From an uncultured Porphyromonadaceae bacterium (lineage in GTDB: Bacteria > Bacteroidota > Bacteroidia > Bacteroidales > Muribaculaceae): a stretch of DNA of 64,000 nucleotides. Below the pieces are notes generated by a model, which was not told the origin of the DNA, did not search any database, and was given only the letters and a program-made list of their open reading frames with translations. The position numbers and the translations under genes are program-made. The stretch lies in the NCBI GenBank assembly GCA_947649495.1, contig CANSRU010000002.1, forward strand, positions 1 through 64,000, in the 5' to 3' direction. How positions within the stretch are numbered: position 1 is the stretch's first letter; each line of letters opens with the position of its first letter. Shown one piece after another: positions 8,401 through 17,428 of this stretch.

Positions 8401-9420
8401 ACCATAGTTACCGCGACCTTCCCAGAACATGTTGCACGAGTGAGCACCCCATATACCTATACCATGCTGATAGTCCTTAAGCATGGAGTAGTTCTCACCA
8501 CTTTTGGGTTCGCCACCCTGCTGGTTCATACCGGCATAGATATAGAAAGGACTCTTGCCCATATTATTGGAGGTATTGACGTCTCTGGTCATCTGAGCCG
8601 GCTTGTTCCAATTGTAGTTAAGGAACATTGACGATGAATTGTAGAGACCGGTGAAGCTGGCTATACCGCTATCGAACGCATTGCCACCGCCACCGTCGGT
8701 AACGCCCGCATACCAGAGGTTTTCCCAAATAGGATTGCGGTCGGCCATATAGGTCTTGAGATCGTTGTGGAGTGAAATCAGTCCGAGCGACTGAGCGCCG
8801 GGGCTACCCCATTCGGAGTTATATCCGAGACCGTCGACGCCATGATAATAGAGGAATTTACCCACAGCGTCGTGATTCAGATTCGAAAGGCTGGTGAAAG
8901 TGGTGTTCCATGAGCCGATGGAGCCAAACGGCACACTTGCCACACCCGACACAGCCACACCATTCTTGTGAGCCACGTCGGCAAATGCTCCGGGGACCCA
9001 TCCGTAAGGAGCAGTCCAGTCGCCATAGTGGTCAACATAGCTCCACATCGAGAATACCTCCTGGTCCCAGATACCGTTAGGGATGGCATTGAACGCAGGG
9101 TCGTTGATAGGCACCCAGTTGACGTAACGTTTGTCGGTACCGCCCTGGTTGCTCATAGACCATTGTGTAAGCTCGGGACGCACCTGTGTAGCGTTGTTGT
9201 AGAAACGGGCCTTGGGTTTCACACGGGAGATGAAGAACTCCTCATCTTCCCAAGTAGAGCCGTTCATGGTTATCTTACCGTTGCCACCGTTCCAGGCGCT
9301 GACATAAGTGTGCAACGAACCTGATTCGGGCATGGTAATGTAACCATCAACTAACTTTTGGGCAGAGACGGTTCCCGCAATGAGAGCCGCACCACAAAAT
9401 AAGATAGATTTTTTACTCAT
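5491..9420 (-). CDS. GH85 endo-beta-N-acetylglucosaminidase, T9SS-secreted (paralogue 2)
   Basis: 1309 aa with the same architecture as its neighbour: signal peptide (1-20, ending VSAQ), GH85 catalytic region with DGLGYNSEW (N201, E203), beta-sandwich regions, LamG-like domain (about 830-1060), PKD-like segment and T9SS sorting domain ending ELRTLKVLSK. Both catalytic residues are kept, so both paralogues should be active. Differences concentrate in loops, such as around residues 85-120 and in the LamG part, which fits altered glycan or protein specificity. It lies 163 bp from the surface lipoprotein gene and has its own promoter (9477-9510). Confidence 0.9.
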   Translation of the reverse strand: MSKKSILFCGAALIAGTVSAQKLVDGYITMPESGSLHTYVSAWNGGNGKITMNGSTWEDEEFFISRVKPKARFYNNATQVRPELTQWSMSNQGGTDKRYVNWVPINDPAFNAIPNGIWDQEVFSMWSYVDHYGDWTAPYGWVPGAFADVAHKNGVAVSGVASVPFGSIGSWNTTFTSLSNLNHDAVGKFLYYHGVDGLGYNSEWGSPGAQSLGLISLHNDLKTYMADRNPIWENLWYAGVTDGGGGNAFDSGIASFTGLYNSSSMFLNYNWNKPAQMTRDVNTSNNMGKSPFYIYAGMNQQGGEPKSGENYSMLKDYQHGIGIWGAHSCNMFWEGRGNYGTSVEATQTYYLDITEKWYTGWARNPAVKKAVTTVRNHRPNESWAGISAMMSARSVLNWDIADEPFYSYFNLGNGKFFNWMGERVSDNQWYSIALQDYLPTWRYWFAPEFLQTTVAEGTTGLDATFTWDDAYFGGSCMQITGSASEEYLHLFKTNFIIDYGQIITVRYKLLEGEGNVSVVMSPVSDPTAADEEMMYGATEFLSVATSEAAINKSYNGEWCEATFEVGGDFSGDYLCDSGVGVIALRFTDAKNLKLLLGEISIKGDESPTPVMPQILSTKVLSNNMAGVDGKIIWKMANSKAVGEPCYNSDVNVSMFKVYAQEEGGPETFVGATTSWAAIAFRSPNTDSSKKIRFGVSAVSMDTKNESAIAWGNYLSKGTYVPSNDIEIDKAIIKPNEAFTCRYVDPLHASSKWTIVNAAGTTMAEGNGVEISVPNGLEQGGYDLYLDKGTANERQFGYFVQITSEEVGALPVVYTMQHNGADVAEGAAKVEIELTDTPTLSYTGRPADGSASRCVALASRYIGANIGELGISSGQSISVAGWFKFRSIPDKTWNFMNISNKAAGWPQNTWGWAWNAGHPDGTIECVFRGNATDDVAPGELHYNFPDTKFQAGVWTHIAWICDYTTAGFRCQLYINGVKQKSLVYQYASKRGGAGRTFTYGGKTYTLSYDKITDGSFGVFERKGHTDGDTYIYGQNYAIAATDRVYFGGAAHTGSAIDGIVDDFQVWNKAMTADDVKKSMNGLDPNNLPAEVLALWDFEVDTASDFSFSAKGSKAGVKAYSYDYEGNAEAGGMQFAAYEPVFEPGCPFLAGTAYPVVTEAVWKDTDRKTTFTKAAGSRAAATEGEGGAATVKFNTPGDHTVTLSLENKYGADVKTFPVFSVKDPLSAIEDIDADGSSLNSYTVDDVLFLEFGADGNYAVQVYNTAGMLVGSKQLAAVAGQNARITLGAAGVYLVKVTCNGKELRTLKVLSK

Positions 9421-9476
9421 GATATATAATTATTGATTAGGGTTAAGCACGATTGATTTACAGAAGATATCAGATG

Positions 9477-9510
9477 CAAATATACTGATAAAAAAGCTTG
9501 ATTTTTCAAA
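9477..9510 (-). promoter_or_regulatory. Promoter of GH85 paralogue 2
   Basis: On the minus strand TTTG (9507-9510) is followed after 22 bases by TATATTTG (9477-9484), a Bacteroidetes -33/-7 pair with a slightly long spacer. The start site would fall near 9470, giving a leader of about 50 bases. The enzyme gene can then be expressed apart from the susCD transcript. Confidence 0.5.
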
Positions 9511-9583
9511 TAAATGTGGGCATGCCGAATAAAATTCGACGCGTCCGCATTTATTTTAGAATCTTCACAATATTTTGCCGATA

Positions 9584-11788
9584 TTATTTCAGATTTGAAG
9601 CCTGCTTCACGGTGAGATTAGTGAACTTGATCTTCTGGCCGTTGGGCAGTTCGACATAACCGTTGATGGTACAAGTTCCGTCGCCGTTCGACACAAGAGT
9701 AATCTCGTAGTTGGCGGTGTAGTCTGCGCCACGGAATGTAACTGCTGCATTGCTGCCGGTATGCTGCTTGTTCCAGTAGTTGGAAGTGATGGCCGGGAAA
9801 TCGATACGGATACGGTCAGTGCTTCCGGAGCCGGTGGAAGTTTCATACAGATGCAGACGGAGGGTGAGATCCTTGTTGGTCTTGCAGCGAGCCTCGGCAT
9901 TGGTGTTGGCAGGAAGATCGATATCCTCGATTGAAGTCACCGTAACGGTGAACGGTTCGGAGGTCACGTCATCGTAGCTTGCGGTTACCTGTACAGAACC
10001 TGCCTGCTTACCGGTTATCTCAGCCACATTGTTGGTTCCTGGCTTGAGAGCCACGGTGGCAATAGATGGATCGGAAACCTCGAAGGTAACATCGCCGGTG
10101 ATGGGCTGACCGGAAGCCATGATCACATTGGCTGTAAGCTCAGCTGTTCCACCTACGGGGACAGACGATGCGCTTGATGCAGCCCAGCGAATCTGACTAA
10201 CCTTGTCGAGCACGGTAACCAGCACATCCTTCTCCTTATCGAGCGATGTGATGTGGAGAGTTGCCTCGCCGGGATTCTTGAGCTCGAAGCGGCGTGAATA
10301 GCCATCGCCACCACCACGGGGAACAACAGTGACCACAGATTCGTCGGAAGAGGTCACAACCGGGATGTGGTATGTGAAGGAGGCATCGGGGTAAGTGTAG
10401 ACGTCAAGCGAGAGGGGCTCACCCATCTTGACAGTGAGTTCCGAAATATTCTTGTCGGTCTGGCCGGGCATATTGACAACGATGTATTCCACCGGATGAG
10501 CAACGGCATAGTCCTCAACAGTTATGTCGCAAATGAATATCTGCTCGGTGTTGTTCTCGGCACGGTCGTAAGTCATGCCGGGCATGGTGTAGGTGACGCG
10601 GGCGGTGCCGGGAGTGATGCCGGAACGGACCTTGAGGTAGGTAACTACACCACCTTCATATTCATCGTCGAAGCCCTGCTCGACGGTGACAACGGCATTG
10701 CCTTCAACCGACCACTTGAAGTAGCCGGCGGTCTGGGCAGCCTTGGCATTGTCGATCTGCTCCTGGTAGCCGTCGGCCACGCCGAGACAAACCTCAACAA
10801 GCATTTCGGAATTGACATCCATAGACTCGGAGATAAGCATCGGCTTCTGGTTGGAGGGGGTCATGGGGCCATAACCTGGACGGGTGCGCACGCCTTCGCC
10901 ATTGGTATAGGTAAGGCCACCGGTGATCTGCGGGAAGATATAGACAGGAATTGAGGCGGTCTCGCTTTCGGTATCGTTGCCGATGGTAAGAACACATTCA
11001 GCCTTACCGGCCATACGTGGACCGGTGTAAACTATACCCACACGGCCACCTTTGCGGTCAATGCAGATATCGTCTTCGGGGTGAGTGAACACGTTCTCGT
11101 CAGGATTGGCCGACTGTGTTGCAGCCTCGATAATGTTGAACTGATAGGACACGTCGTAATCGTCCACAAGTGCAATGGGATTGACATTGAACCATGCGGT
11201 ATCCATCTTCTGGAGGATATAGGCGGTCAGTTCGTCCTGAGCGGGAGTTATGGAACCGGAGAGGGCGTTGCGACCCACGGTGATGGTGGTCATGGCAAAC
11301 TGGCCTGTCTCGATGGTGGCGCGGAGATTGGTGGTCTTACCCTGGGCACCTGCCTGAGCGATGAGCACAGGATAGGTTACAAAGGTGGTGTCCATCTGCT
11401 GGGGGGTATCGGGCTTGCCGGGATCAACCGGGGTCTCGCCTTCGCCGTCACCTTCGCCGGGAGTGGTGGGTTCACCACCCTCGCCTTCGTCGGCACGTGA
11501 GCGCGATTTATGTTTTTTCACTATTGTGTCTGTAACCTCGACGAGCTTCACCACCTCGGGGTTATCGACCGACCAGGTGATGGGGGTGTTGATGTCGTGG
11601 CCGCTGACGTTGCTCACGCGGGCTGAAATTTTGAGTGTGTCGCCCACAAGCATGGTGACATCGGTCTGAGCGATCTCGATGTAGACGGCATCGGAGCCTC
11701 CAAGGGTAGCCTCCTCCTTACAAGCGGTGAAGGAGCCAGCAAGAGCAATGGCAGCCGAGCCGAAGAATATCTTATTGATAAGTTTCAT
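9584..11788 (-). CDS. Surface lipoprotein with bacterial Ig-like domains
   Basis: 734 aa. The lipobox is SFTAC (C23), so it is probably an outer-membrane lipoprotein. Several Ig-like (Big2-type) beta domains are visible, for example VEIAQTDVTMLVGDTLKIS-type starts near 40 and SSVPVGGTAELTANV near 540. A Gly/Glu/Pro-rich linker lies near 95-130. The last 90 residues form a separate beta domain (DRIRIDFPAI). It follows susD by 16 bp, in the position of a SusE/SusF-like surface glycan-binding protein; that role is inferred from place and architecture only. No catalytic motif is seen. Confidence 0.75.
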   Translation of the reverse strand: MKLINKIFFGSAAIALAGSFTACKEEATLGGSDAVYIEIAQTDVTMLVGDTLKISARVSNVSGHDINTPITWSVDNPEVVKLVEVTDTIVKKHKSRSRADEGEGGEPTTPGEGDGEGETPVDPGKPDTPQQMDTTFVTYPVLIAQAGAQGKTTNLRATIETGQFAMTTITVGRNALSGSITPAQDELTAYILQKMDTAWFNVNPIALVDDYDVSYQFNIIEAATQSANPDENVFTHPEDDICIDRKGGRVGIVYTGPRMAGKAECVLTIGNDTESETASIPVYIFPQITGGLTYTNGEGVRTRPGYGPMTPSNQKPMLISESMDVNSEMLVEVCLGVADGYQEQIDNAKAAQTAGYFKWSVEGNAVVTVEQGFDDEYEGGVVTYLKVRSGITPGTARVTYTMPGMTYDRAENNTEQIFICDITVEDYAVAHPVEYIVVNMPGQTDKNISELTVKMGEPLSLDVYTYPDASFTYHIPVVTSSDESVVTVVPRGGGDGYSRRFELKNPGEATLHITSLDKEKDVLVTVLDKVSQIRWAASSASSVPVGGTAELTANVIMASGQPITGDVTFEVSDPSIATVALKPGTNNVAEITGKQAGSVQVTASYDDVTSEPFTVTVTSIEDIDLPANTNAEARCKTNKDLTLRLHLYETSTGSGSTDRIRIDFPAITSNYWNKQHTGSNAAVTFRGADYTANYEITLVSNGDGTCTINGYVELPNGQKIKFTNLTVKQASNLK

Positions 11789-11804
11789 GTTTCGCTATAA
11801 ATTA

Positions 11805-13577
11805 TTAGAGGTGGTTATCGGGAACATAGCATCCATTGGCATCTTTGGTCCAGGTTGCCGAGTTGACATCCCAGAACACACGGTCGCCGCAAGTCTGCGA
11901 GCCACCCATGAGTTCAAGAATCTGCGACATCTGGGTAGCGTTGTTTTCAGTTTCGTTGAATTTATGACGACGAATCTGGAGTTCGGTGTCTACGCCCTCA
12001 AGGTTGTTGAAACGCACGGGGAAGAGACGCGGATAGCCTGTGCGGCGGTAAGTTGACCAGGAAGCGAGCGACATGGGGAAGTTGGCAATCCATTTCTGGG
12101 TGATGATCTTCTCGAGCTTGAGCTCCTTGGAGTCAGACTCGTTCCAAGCCACACCGATGGTTACGCGGCCCATGATGTCGTTGTTGCGGTCGTAGTAGTC
12201 GCGATATTCCACTGCGGGAAGTTCGTCCTGAGCGAGATAGGCGTCGGCCTGGTCGGAGACACCCCACTTGTCGAAGCATTCGCGTATGGCCTGCTCATAG
12301 AGAGTCTTGGGGTCGCCACCCATATCCCAGCCGCGGAGCGCGCCCTCGGCACGGTTGAAAGTGACTTCGGCAAGCTTCATGAAGGGCTGGTCCATGGCCA
12401 TCTGATTGCGGTTGAGGATAGCGAAGGGACCGTAGCCTGCCTGCTTCGAGGGGATGTTCTGGGCCATGAGGCCGGCACGCACGCCATAGATTCCGGCGGG
12501 AGCCTGAACACCTGCGGGGTTCTTGACCGGATAAGAGCCGGCAGCGAACCAGATGCTGAGCAGGGGCGACTTGAAGTGCTTGAGGATATTTTCCATCGAG
12601 GCATTCAGACGGATATCGTCCCAGTCCTCACCGATGGCATAGACACAAACCTTGCGTGTATCGTCCTTGGGGGTTATGTAAGCAATGTCGCGGTCACCGG
12701 GTATCAAAACGCCGACTTCATCCTTGACGGCCTCTTCGGCAATATTCTGGGCAACGAAAGGTTTCGAATCGGGACCGTAAACAGGATCGGGATCATTGTA
12801 ATCGACCATGTTCATGGCCATGGAGAGCTTGATGGAGTTGGCAAACTTGACCCAACGGCGCCAATCCCAGTCGCAACACGACTTGTAAGGGTCGGTACCT
12901 TCCACGCGCTGGAAGTCGGCCTCAGAGGGCTGAGTCTCCTTCAGGATAGCAATAGCCTCGTCGATGTCGGCGAAAATCTGCTTGTAGACATCGGGGCCGC
13001 TCTGGTAAGTGAGGTTGGTACGTTCGCCATTACGCCACGACATGAAGGGAGCCACGCCGAACACATCGACAACATCGTGACCGAGGTAAGCCTGGATAAT
13101 AAGGGCCACAGCACGCCATTCGGGCTTGCGGATATCATTGCCATCCTCATCCTCCATAGTAGCGGCATAAAGCACGGCATTCTTGGAGTAGATGAAGAGC
13201 TGATTGTCCATGGCACCACCCATGTAGCCGTTAGGCTCGAAGTAAAGGGTGGGGAGAGCGGGGCCGAATGCGAAGTTGGCCTTTGTGGTGGTCCAATAAC
13301 CGGCGTAGTTGTCGATGGTATTGGAACGATAGTACTGGTATTTGTGGGGAGCCCAAGTGCCGCTGGGTTCGTGAGAATAGTTGAGCATGAAGGGTATTGC
13401 ACCGCGAAGCTCGGCCTCGCACACCGACATGTCGTGAGCGCCCGAACCCGCCTCGTCGGCAGCATCGCCGTCGATAATCCAGGGATAGGGCTTAAGTTCG
13501 TCGCCGCAGGACTGGAGGGAGAGCATGGCTCCACCGCCAAGAAGAGCGAGACAGGTTGACAAAATTATTTTTTTCAT
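11805..13577 (-). CDS. SusD/RagB-like glycan-binding lipoprotein
   Basis: 590 aa; lipobox LQSC (C24). SusD proteins cap the SusC barrel and capture oligosaccharide at the surface. Features include the early Asp/Glu-rich segment after the lipid Cys, a helical middle (EWRAVALIIQAYLGHDVVD) and a C-terminal stretch with QKWIANF and YRRTGYPRLFPV, typical of SusD-like proteins. It starts 19 bp after susC and ends 16 bp before the Ig-like lipoprotein gene, so the three are probably one transcript. The likely ligand is the N-glycan freed by the GH85 enzymes. Confidence 0.9.
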   Translation of the reverse strand: MKKIILSTCLALLGGGAMLSLQSCGDELKPYPWIIDGDAADEAGSGAHDMSVCEAELRGAIPFMLNYSHEPSGTWAPHKYQYYRSNTIDNYAGYWTTTKANFAFGPALPTLYFEPNGYMGGAMDNQLFIYSKNAVLYAATMEDEDGNDIRKPEWRAVALIIQAYLGHDVVDVFGVAPFMSWRNGERTNLTYQSGPDVYKQIFADIDEAIAILKETQPSEADFQRVEGTDPYKSCCDWDWRRWVKFANSIKLSMAMNMVDYNDPDPVYGPDSKPFVAQNIAEEAVKDEVGVLIPGDRDIAYITPKDDTRKVCVYAIGEDWDDIRLNASMENILKHFKSPLLSIWFAAGSYPVKNPAGVQAPAGIYGVRAGLMAQNIPSKQAGYGPFAILNRNQMAMDQPFMKLAEVTFNRAEGALRGWDMGGDPKTLYEQAIRECFDKWGVSDQADAYLAQDELPAVEYRDYYDRNNDIMGRVTIGVAWNESDSKELKLEKIITQKWIANFPMSLASWSTYRRTGYPRLFPVRFNNLEGVDTELQIRRHKFNETENNATQMSQILELMGGSQTCGDRVFWDVNSATWTKDANGCYVPDNHL

Positions 13578-13596
13578 TGTATAGAGATATCGGAGA

Positions 13597-16500
13597 TTAG
13601 AAGTTGAATTTGAGAGTTAGGCAGTAAGAACGGAGGGTGGGCAGAGCGTAGGAGTCGATGCCGGAGAAGCCGTTGGCGGCCGATACGGAGATATCGGGGT
13701 CGACGGGAGAGTTCTTGTAGAGGAAGAACGCGTTCTTAACCGAGAACTGGGCAGTCATGCCTTTGGATGTACCGAAGAGGTTGGGCAGAGTGTAAGCTAA
13801 AGAGATGTCGCGCATGCGGAAGGAAGTGGCGTCGTAAACGTGGTCTTCCATCGGGAATGCACCTACAGTCTCGTAGTACTTCTGAACCGAAACCTTGCGG
13901 CCTGAACCGTCGGGGAGATATTTCATGAGCACGAGGTTGCCCTGGGCGTCGTAGGCCTGGAGGTCCTGATTGTTCATGGCGGCGAGACGGTCGGCAGCCG
14001 AGCGTGTAGAAACGCCGAAGTAGTCGAGGTCGGCCTCAGTGAGCGACATCACCTTACCACCGATACGTCCGTCGATGAGGAAGTAGAGGGTGAAATTCTT
14101 GAAGGTGAAAGTGTTGCTCCAACCAAGGGTGTAGGGCGAAGCGGTGTTGCCCACATAGGTCTCATACTTGGTCGATGCCATTACGGGAGCGGCAGTAGAG
14201 GGGTCGTCGATGTTGTTGACCTTTATGTAGCCGTTTTCGTCGCGCTGGAAGGAGTTAACATATATGTCACCGAACTTACCGCCCTGCTTGTACTTGATGT
14301 GGAAAGCGTTGGGGCCGGTCTCATATATATAAGGTGTACCGTCGTCCTTGATGTAGGTTTCCTTGATCTTGTTGGAGTTCCAAGCGAAGTTGAGGTTGGA
14401 CTGCCATGTCCAGTTGCGGTCGATGACCCAACGGTAGCCGGCAGAAAGCTCAACGCCGTAGTTCTGAATCTTACCGGTGTTGACGGGCTTGGACTCGCCA
14501 TTGTCGGTGGAGATGTAGAGGAACTGGTTGCGGAGGGTAGAGTTGTAGTAAGTTACGTCGAAGTTGAACTTGTTGTTGAACATCCAGGTGTCGAGACCGG
14601 TTTCGAATGCCGATGTGGTCTCAGGCTTGGGATCGTCGAATGTCGGGGGTTTGGGGTTGATCACACCGGTGTGGTAGTCCTGTACAGACTGACGGGAGAA
14701 GAACTGGTTGGGGACGGCGTTGCCGACAACAGACCAGCTCGCACGCCATTTCAACTGGTCGAGCCAGTCCTGACGGGGAATGAACTTGTCGAGGAGCACG
14801 TTGGCACCAACAGAATAGTAACCGAACGAGAGGTACTTGCCACTGGGGGTGAACTGCTGGAACGACTGGCTCCAGTCGCGACGGTAGCTACCATCGAGAT
14901 AAACCTTGTCCCAAAGACCTACAGACACTGTACCGAAGAGGGCCGAAGACCAGTCGGTGTAGTCCCATGAGTCGCCTGCGCCACCGGTGGTACCGCCGGG
15001 GTTGTTGGGGCGGTAGGCCGAGTTGTTGTTAGGCACGAATGCGTTGGGCATACCGGCGGTGTCGATGCCGACGGTGATGTTGGTGGAACGTGAGTAGTGA
15101 CGGGTGAAGCTGCCACCGAATGCCACGTTGACGTCGAACTTATCGTTGAAACGGTCGTTCCAGGTAAGCATGTAGTCGTTGTAGAGGTCGGATGAGCGGC
15201 TGTTGCTCGAATAGTATTTACCACCCTTGTAGTCGAAGTTCTTGCGGTACATGGTGGCATATTCCTCGTTGAGGCTGTTGTTGAGCACCATGTCGACGCT
15301 GAGACGGGTCTGGAACTTGAGGTTTTTCCAGATTGTCCAGTCGAGAGTGAGGTTACCGAGGATACGGTCGCGTGTCTGCTTGTCGTTGACCATGTTGGCC
15401 ACCCAGAAGGGGTTGTTGAGGTACTCGTTGAACCAGTTCCATGTCTGAACGGGCTGTCCTACGAGTTTGGGGTTACCCTGGATGGGGTCGGACACGAGGT
15501 ATTCACCGGCCACACCCTTGTGGGCATAGTGGTTCTTGAAGTAACGCATGTCGACGTCGGCGGGCGAGCGGTAGAGCGCGAAAAGGCTCGAGAGCGCCTT
15601 ACCTACGGTGGGGGCGTTTTCAGTGGTCTGGTGAATCCAGTTGAGTGATGTGCTTACGTTGACCTTCTTGTTGAAGAGCGAGAACGATTCCTTCAACATC
15701 ACGTTGTGGCGGAGGAATTTGTTGTTGGGGATAACGCCAGTCTGGTAAGTATTGTTGTAAGAGAAGTAGGTGCGCGAGAGCTCAGTACCGCCCGAGAGGG
15801 TAACACCGTTGTTGAGGGTGACACCTGTCTGGAAGAAGTCGCGGGCCGAAGTGCGGGCGCTGTTCATCAACCAGGGGTTGGTGGCGAGGTCCTCGGCGGT
15901 GCGGGTACCGATCATGGGGCCCCATGCGTCCCACTGGTCGTGAGAGTTGTTACCGGTGTTGGAGATACCGAAGGTGCGCTGCTGCTTGGGCCACATGGCG
16001 ATGCGGTCGATAGAAGTCGAGCTTGAGATATCGACACGCACGGCACCCTGACCGCCCGACTTGGTGGTGATGACGATCACACCGTTGTTTGCGGCACTAC
16101 CGTAAAGAGCGGCAGCATTCGGGCCCTTGAGGATGGTCATGTTCTCGATGTCCTCGGGGTTGATGGTTGAGAGGAGGTCGTCGCCCGACTTTCCGCCACC
16201 CATCGAGATACCGTCGGTGACCTGTTCGCCCATACCGTTGGTCATAGGCACACCGTCGATAACGATAAGGGGCTGGTTGGAGCCGAGGATAGAGGTGGAA
16301 CCGCGGAGCACGATGCGCGAGGCACCACCGCCGGCACCGGAGTTGTTAGGAGTAATGGTCAGACCGGCACTCTTACCCTGAAGAGCGTTGACGAAGTTGG
16401 TTTCCTTGATACGGGTCACCTCATCGTTCTTGATGGTCTGTACGGCATAGGTCAGGGTTTTTTCTTCACGCTGGATACCCATTGCGGTAACGACCACATC

Positions 16501-16860
16501 ACCGAGCACCTTGGAGTCGAGCTCCATGGTAACGTCGATGGGCGTACCGTTCCACACCACTTCCATGGGCTTGTAGCCCACAGCCGAGATCTGAAGTTTG
16601 GTACCTGGCTTGACATTGGCGATGGAGAATTCGCCATCGATGTTGGTGGAACCACCCTGCGAGGGATTGCCTGCAACACGGACAGTGGCACCGATCATCG
16701 GTTCGTCGATTTCGTCCTTGACCACACCGGTGGCTTTGGCACCCGCCTGGGGAGCCTCAGCAGGCAGTGGAGCGGCCTGGACGATGTCGGGCACAGCCAC
16801 GACACCCATCAGGGAAGCGACCAAAAGAAGTTTGCTTACTGATTTGATTGGTTTTAGCAT
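13597..16860 (-). CDS. SusC/RagA-type TonB-dependent outer-membrane transporter
   Basis: 1087 aa. It imports oligosaccharides through the outer membrane using TonB energy. A signal peptide (about 1-29) is followed by a carboxypeptidase-D-like domain (about 42-115, GVVKDEIDEPMIGATV), the SusC hallmark VVVTAMGIQREEKTL near 122-137, the plug (LRGSTSILGSNQPLIVIDGVPM, with GPNAAALYGSAANNGVI further on) and a beta barrel ending in an aromatic residue (TLKFNF). It is the first gene of the GH85 locus. No STN domain or FecR/anti-sigma gene is nearby, so regulation is probably not by ECF sigma. Confidence 0.93.
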   Translation of the reverse strand: MLKPIKSVSKLLLVASLMGVVAVPDIVQAAPLPAEAPQAGAKATGVVKDEIDEPMIGATVRVAGNPSQGGSTNIDGEFSIANVKPGTKLQISAVGYKPMEVVWNGTPIDVTMELDSKVLGDVVVTAMGIQREEKTLTYAVQTIKNDEVTRIKETNFVNALQGKSAGLTITPNNSGAGGGASRIVLRGSTSILGSNQPLIVIDGVPMTNGMGEQVTDGISMGGGKSGDDLLSTINPEDIENMTILKGPNAAALYGSAANNGVIVITTKSGGQGAVRVDISSSTSIDRIAMWPKQQRTFGISNTGNNSHDQWDAWGPMIGTRTAEDLATNPWLMNSARTSARDFFQTGVTLNNGVTLSGGTELSRTYFSYNNTYQTGVIPNNKFLRHNVMLKESFSLFNKKVNVSTSLNWIHQTTENAPTVGKALSSLFALYRSPADVDMRYFKNHYAHKGVAGEYLVSDPIQGNPKLVGQPVQTWNWFNEYLNNPFWVANMVNDKQTRDRILGNLTLDWTIWKNLKFQTRLSVDMVLNNSLNEEYATMYRKNFDYKGGKYYSSNSRSSDLYNDYMLTWNDRFNDKFDVNVAFGGSFTRHYSRSTNITVGIDTAGMPNAFVPNNNSAYRPNNPGGTTGGAGDSWDYTDWSSALFGTVSVGLWDKVYLDGSYRRDWSQSFQQFTPSGKYLSFGYYSVGANVLLDKFIPRQDWLDQLKWRASWSVVGNAVPNQFFSRQSVQDYHTGVINPKPPTFDDPKPETTSAFETGLDTWMFNNKFNFDVTYYNSTLRNQFLYISTDNGESKPVNTGKIQNYGVELSAGYRWVIDRNWTWQSNLNFAWNSNKIKETYIKDDGTPYIYETGPNAFHIKYKQGGKFGDIYVNSFQRDENGYIKVNNIDDPSTAAPVMASTKYETYVGNTASPYTLGWSNTFTFKNFTLYFLIDGRIGGKVMSLTEADLDYFGVSTRSAADRLAAMNNQDLQAYDAQGNLVLMKYLPDGSGRKVSVQKYYETVGAFPMEDHVYDATSFRMRDISLAYTLPNLFGTSKGMTAQFSVKNAFFLYKNSPVDPDISVSAANGFSGIDSYALPTLRSYCLTLKFNF

Positions 16861-17033
16861 AAGGTAAATAATTACTATGGTTTTTTCTCTTTTTCCTTTG
16901 CATAGAGAGATGCGACAGCATGCCGCAATCTCATGGATTACAACGATTTAAGGCAACAACATCGGACGACCGAAGCCCATTGCGAATGATTCGGATGGGC
17001 TAAAGCGCACGGCGTCAATTAACTAAATCACGA

Positions 17034-17041
17034 CAAAGATA
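17034..17041 (-). promoter_or_regulatory. Likely -7 box for the GH85-locus susC
   Basis: The minus strand reads TATCTTTG, matching TAnnTTTG. No clean TTTG is found 19-21 bases upstream, only a TTTTT-rich stretch, so this is a tentative call. It would give a long 5' leader. Confidence 0.4.
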
Positions 17042-17367
17042 TAAAATTAGTTTATTAAAAACTTCGGTTTTTGCAAAAAAAATTCACATTTAACAATAGA
17101 ATGCGCATATTAAGTTAATTGTATACGGCTGCCGCAATCACAGGCTATATAAAACACGAGATGCACTTCTTCGCAGAAGCGCACCTCCCTCATAACCAAA
17201 ATTCAAGTATATATTATTTATAATAGGTGTTGTCTTTACGTGGGCGGGGATAAGCGTTGCCGTCAATATCCCTTTTGCCGACAATGCAAAGTTAAGAGAT
17301 AATCCACTGACCCACAACAGCATGAGTGTGAAAAGTTTATAAAATAAGCAAATGCCGATTTTAACAC

Positions 17368-17400
17368 TTGCACGCCTTACGCCTTTTTATTGTAACTTTG
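17368..17400 (+). promoter_or_regulatory. rlmN promoter
   Basis: TTG (17368-17370), then 22 bases, then TAACTTTG (17393-17400). Transcription would start near 17407, about 20 bases before the ATG. Confidence 0.5.
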
Positions 17401-17428
17401 CACACCAACCCCAAAAACCTAACGACAG

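Larger units (their letters stand above)
16861..17428. other. Divergent intergenic region between susC and rlmN
   Basis: No convincing gene; short frames here lack supporting features. It holds a likely susC promoter (about 17034) and the rlmN promoter (17368-17400). GCCCAT (16975-16980) and ATGGGC (16995-17000) could form a hairpin in the susC leader, which would be about 165 bases long. Confidence 0.5.

Noticed and set aside
12576..13559. Long plus-strand open frame (327 codons) opposite susD
   Set aside because: It lies wholly antisense to a clear SusD gene, has no recognisable domain, and results from the codon bias of the real gene.
17138..17323. Small minus-strand open frame between susC and rlmN
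   Set aside because: No homology pattern, covers AT-rich spacer near promoters; likely chance.
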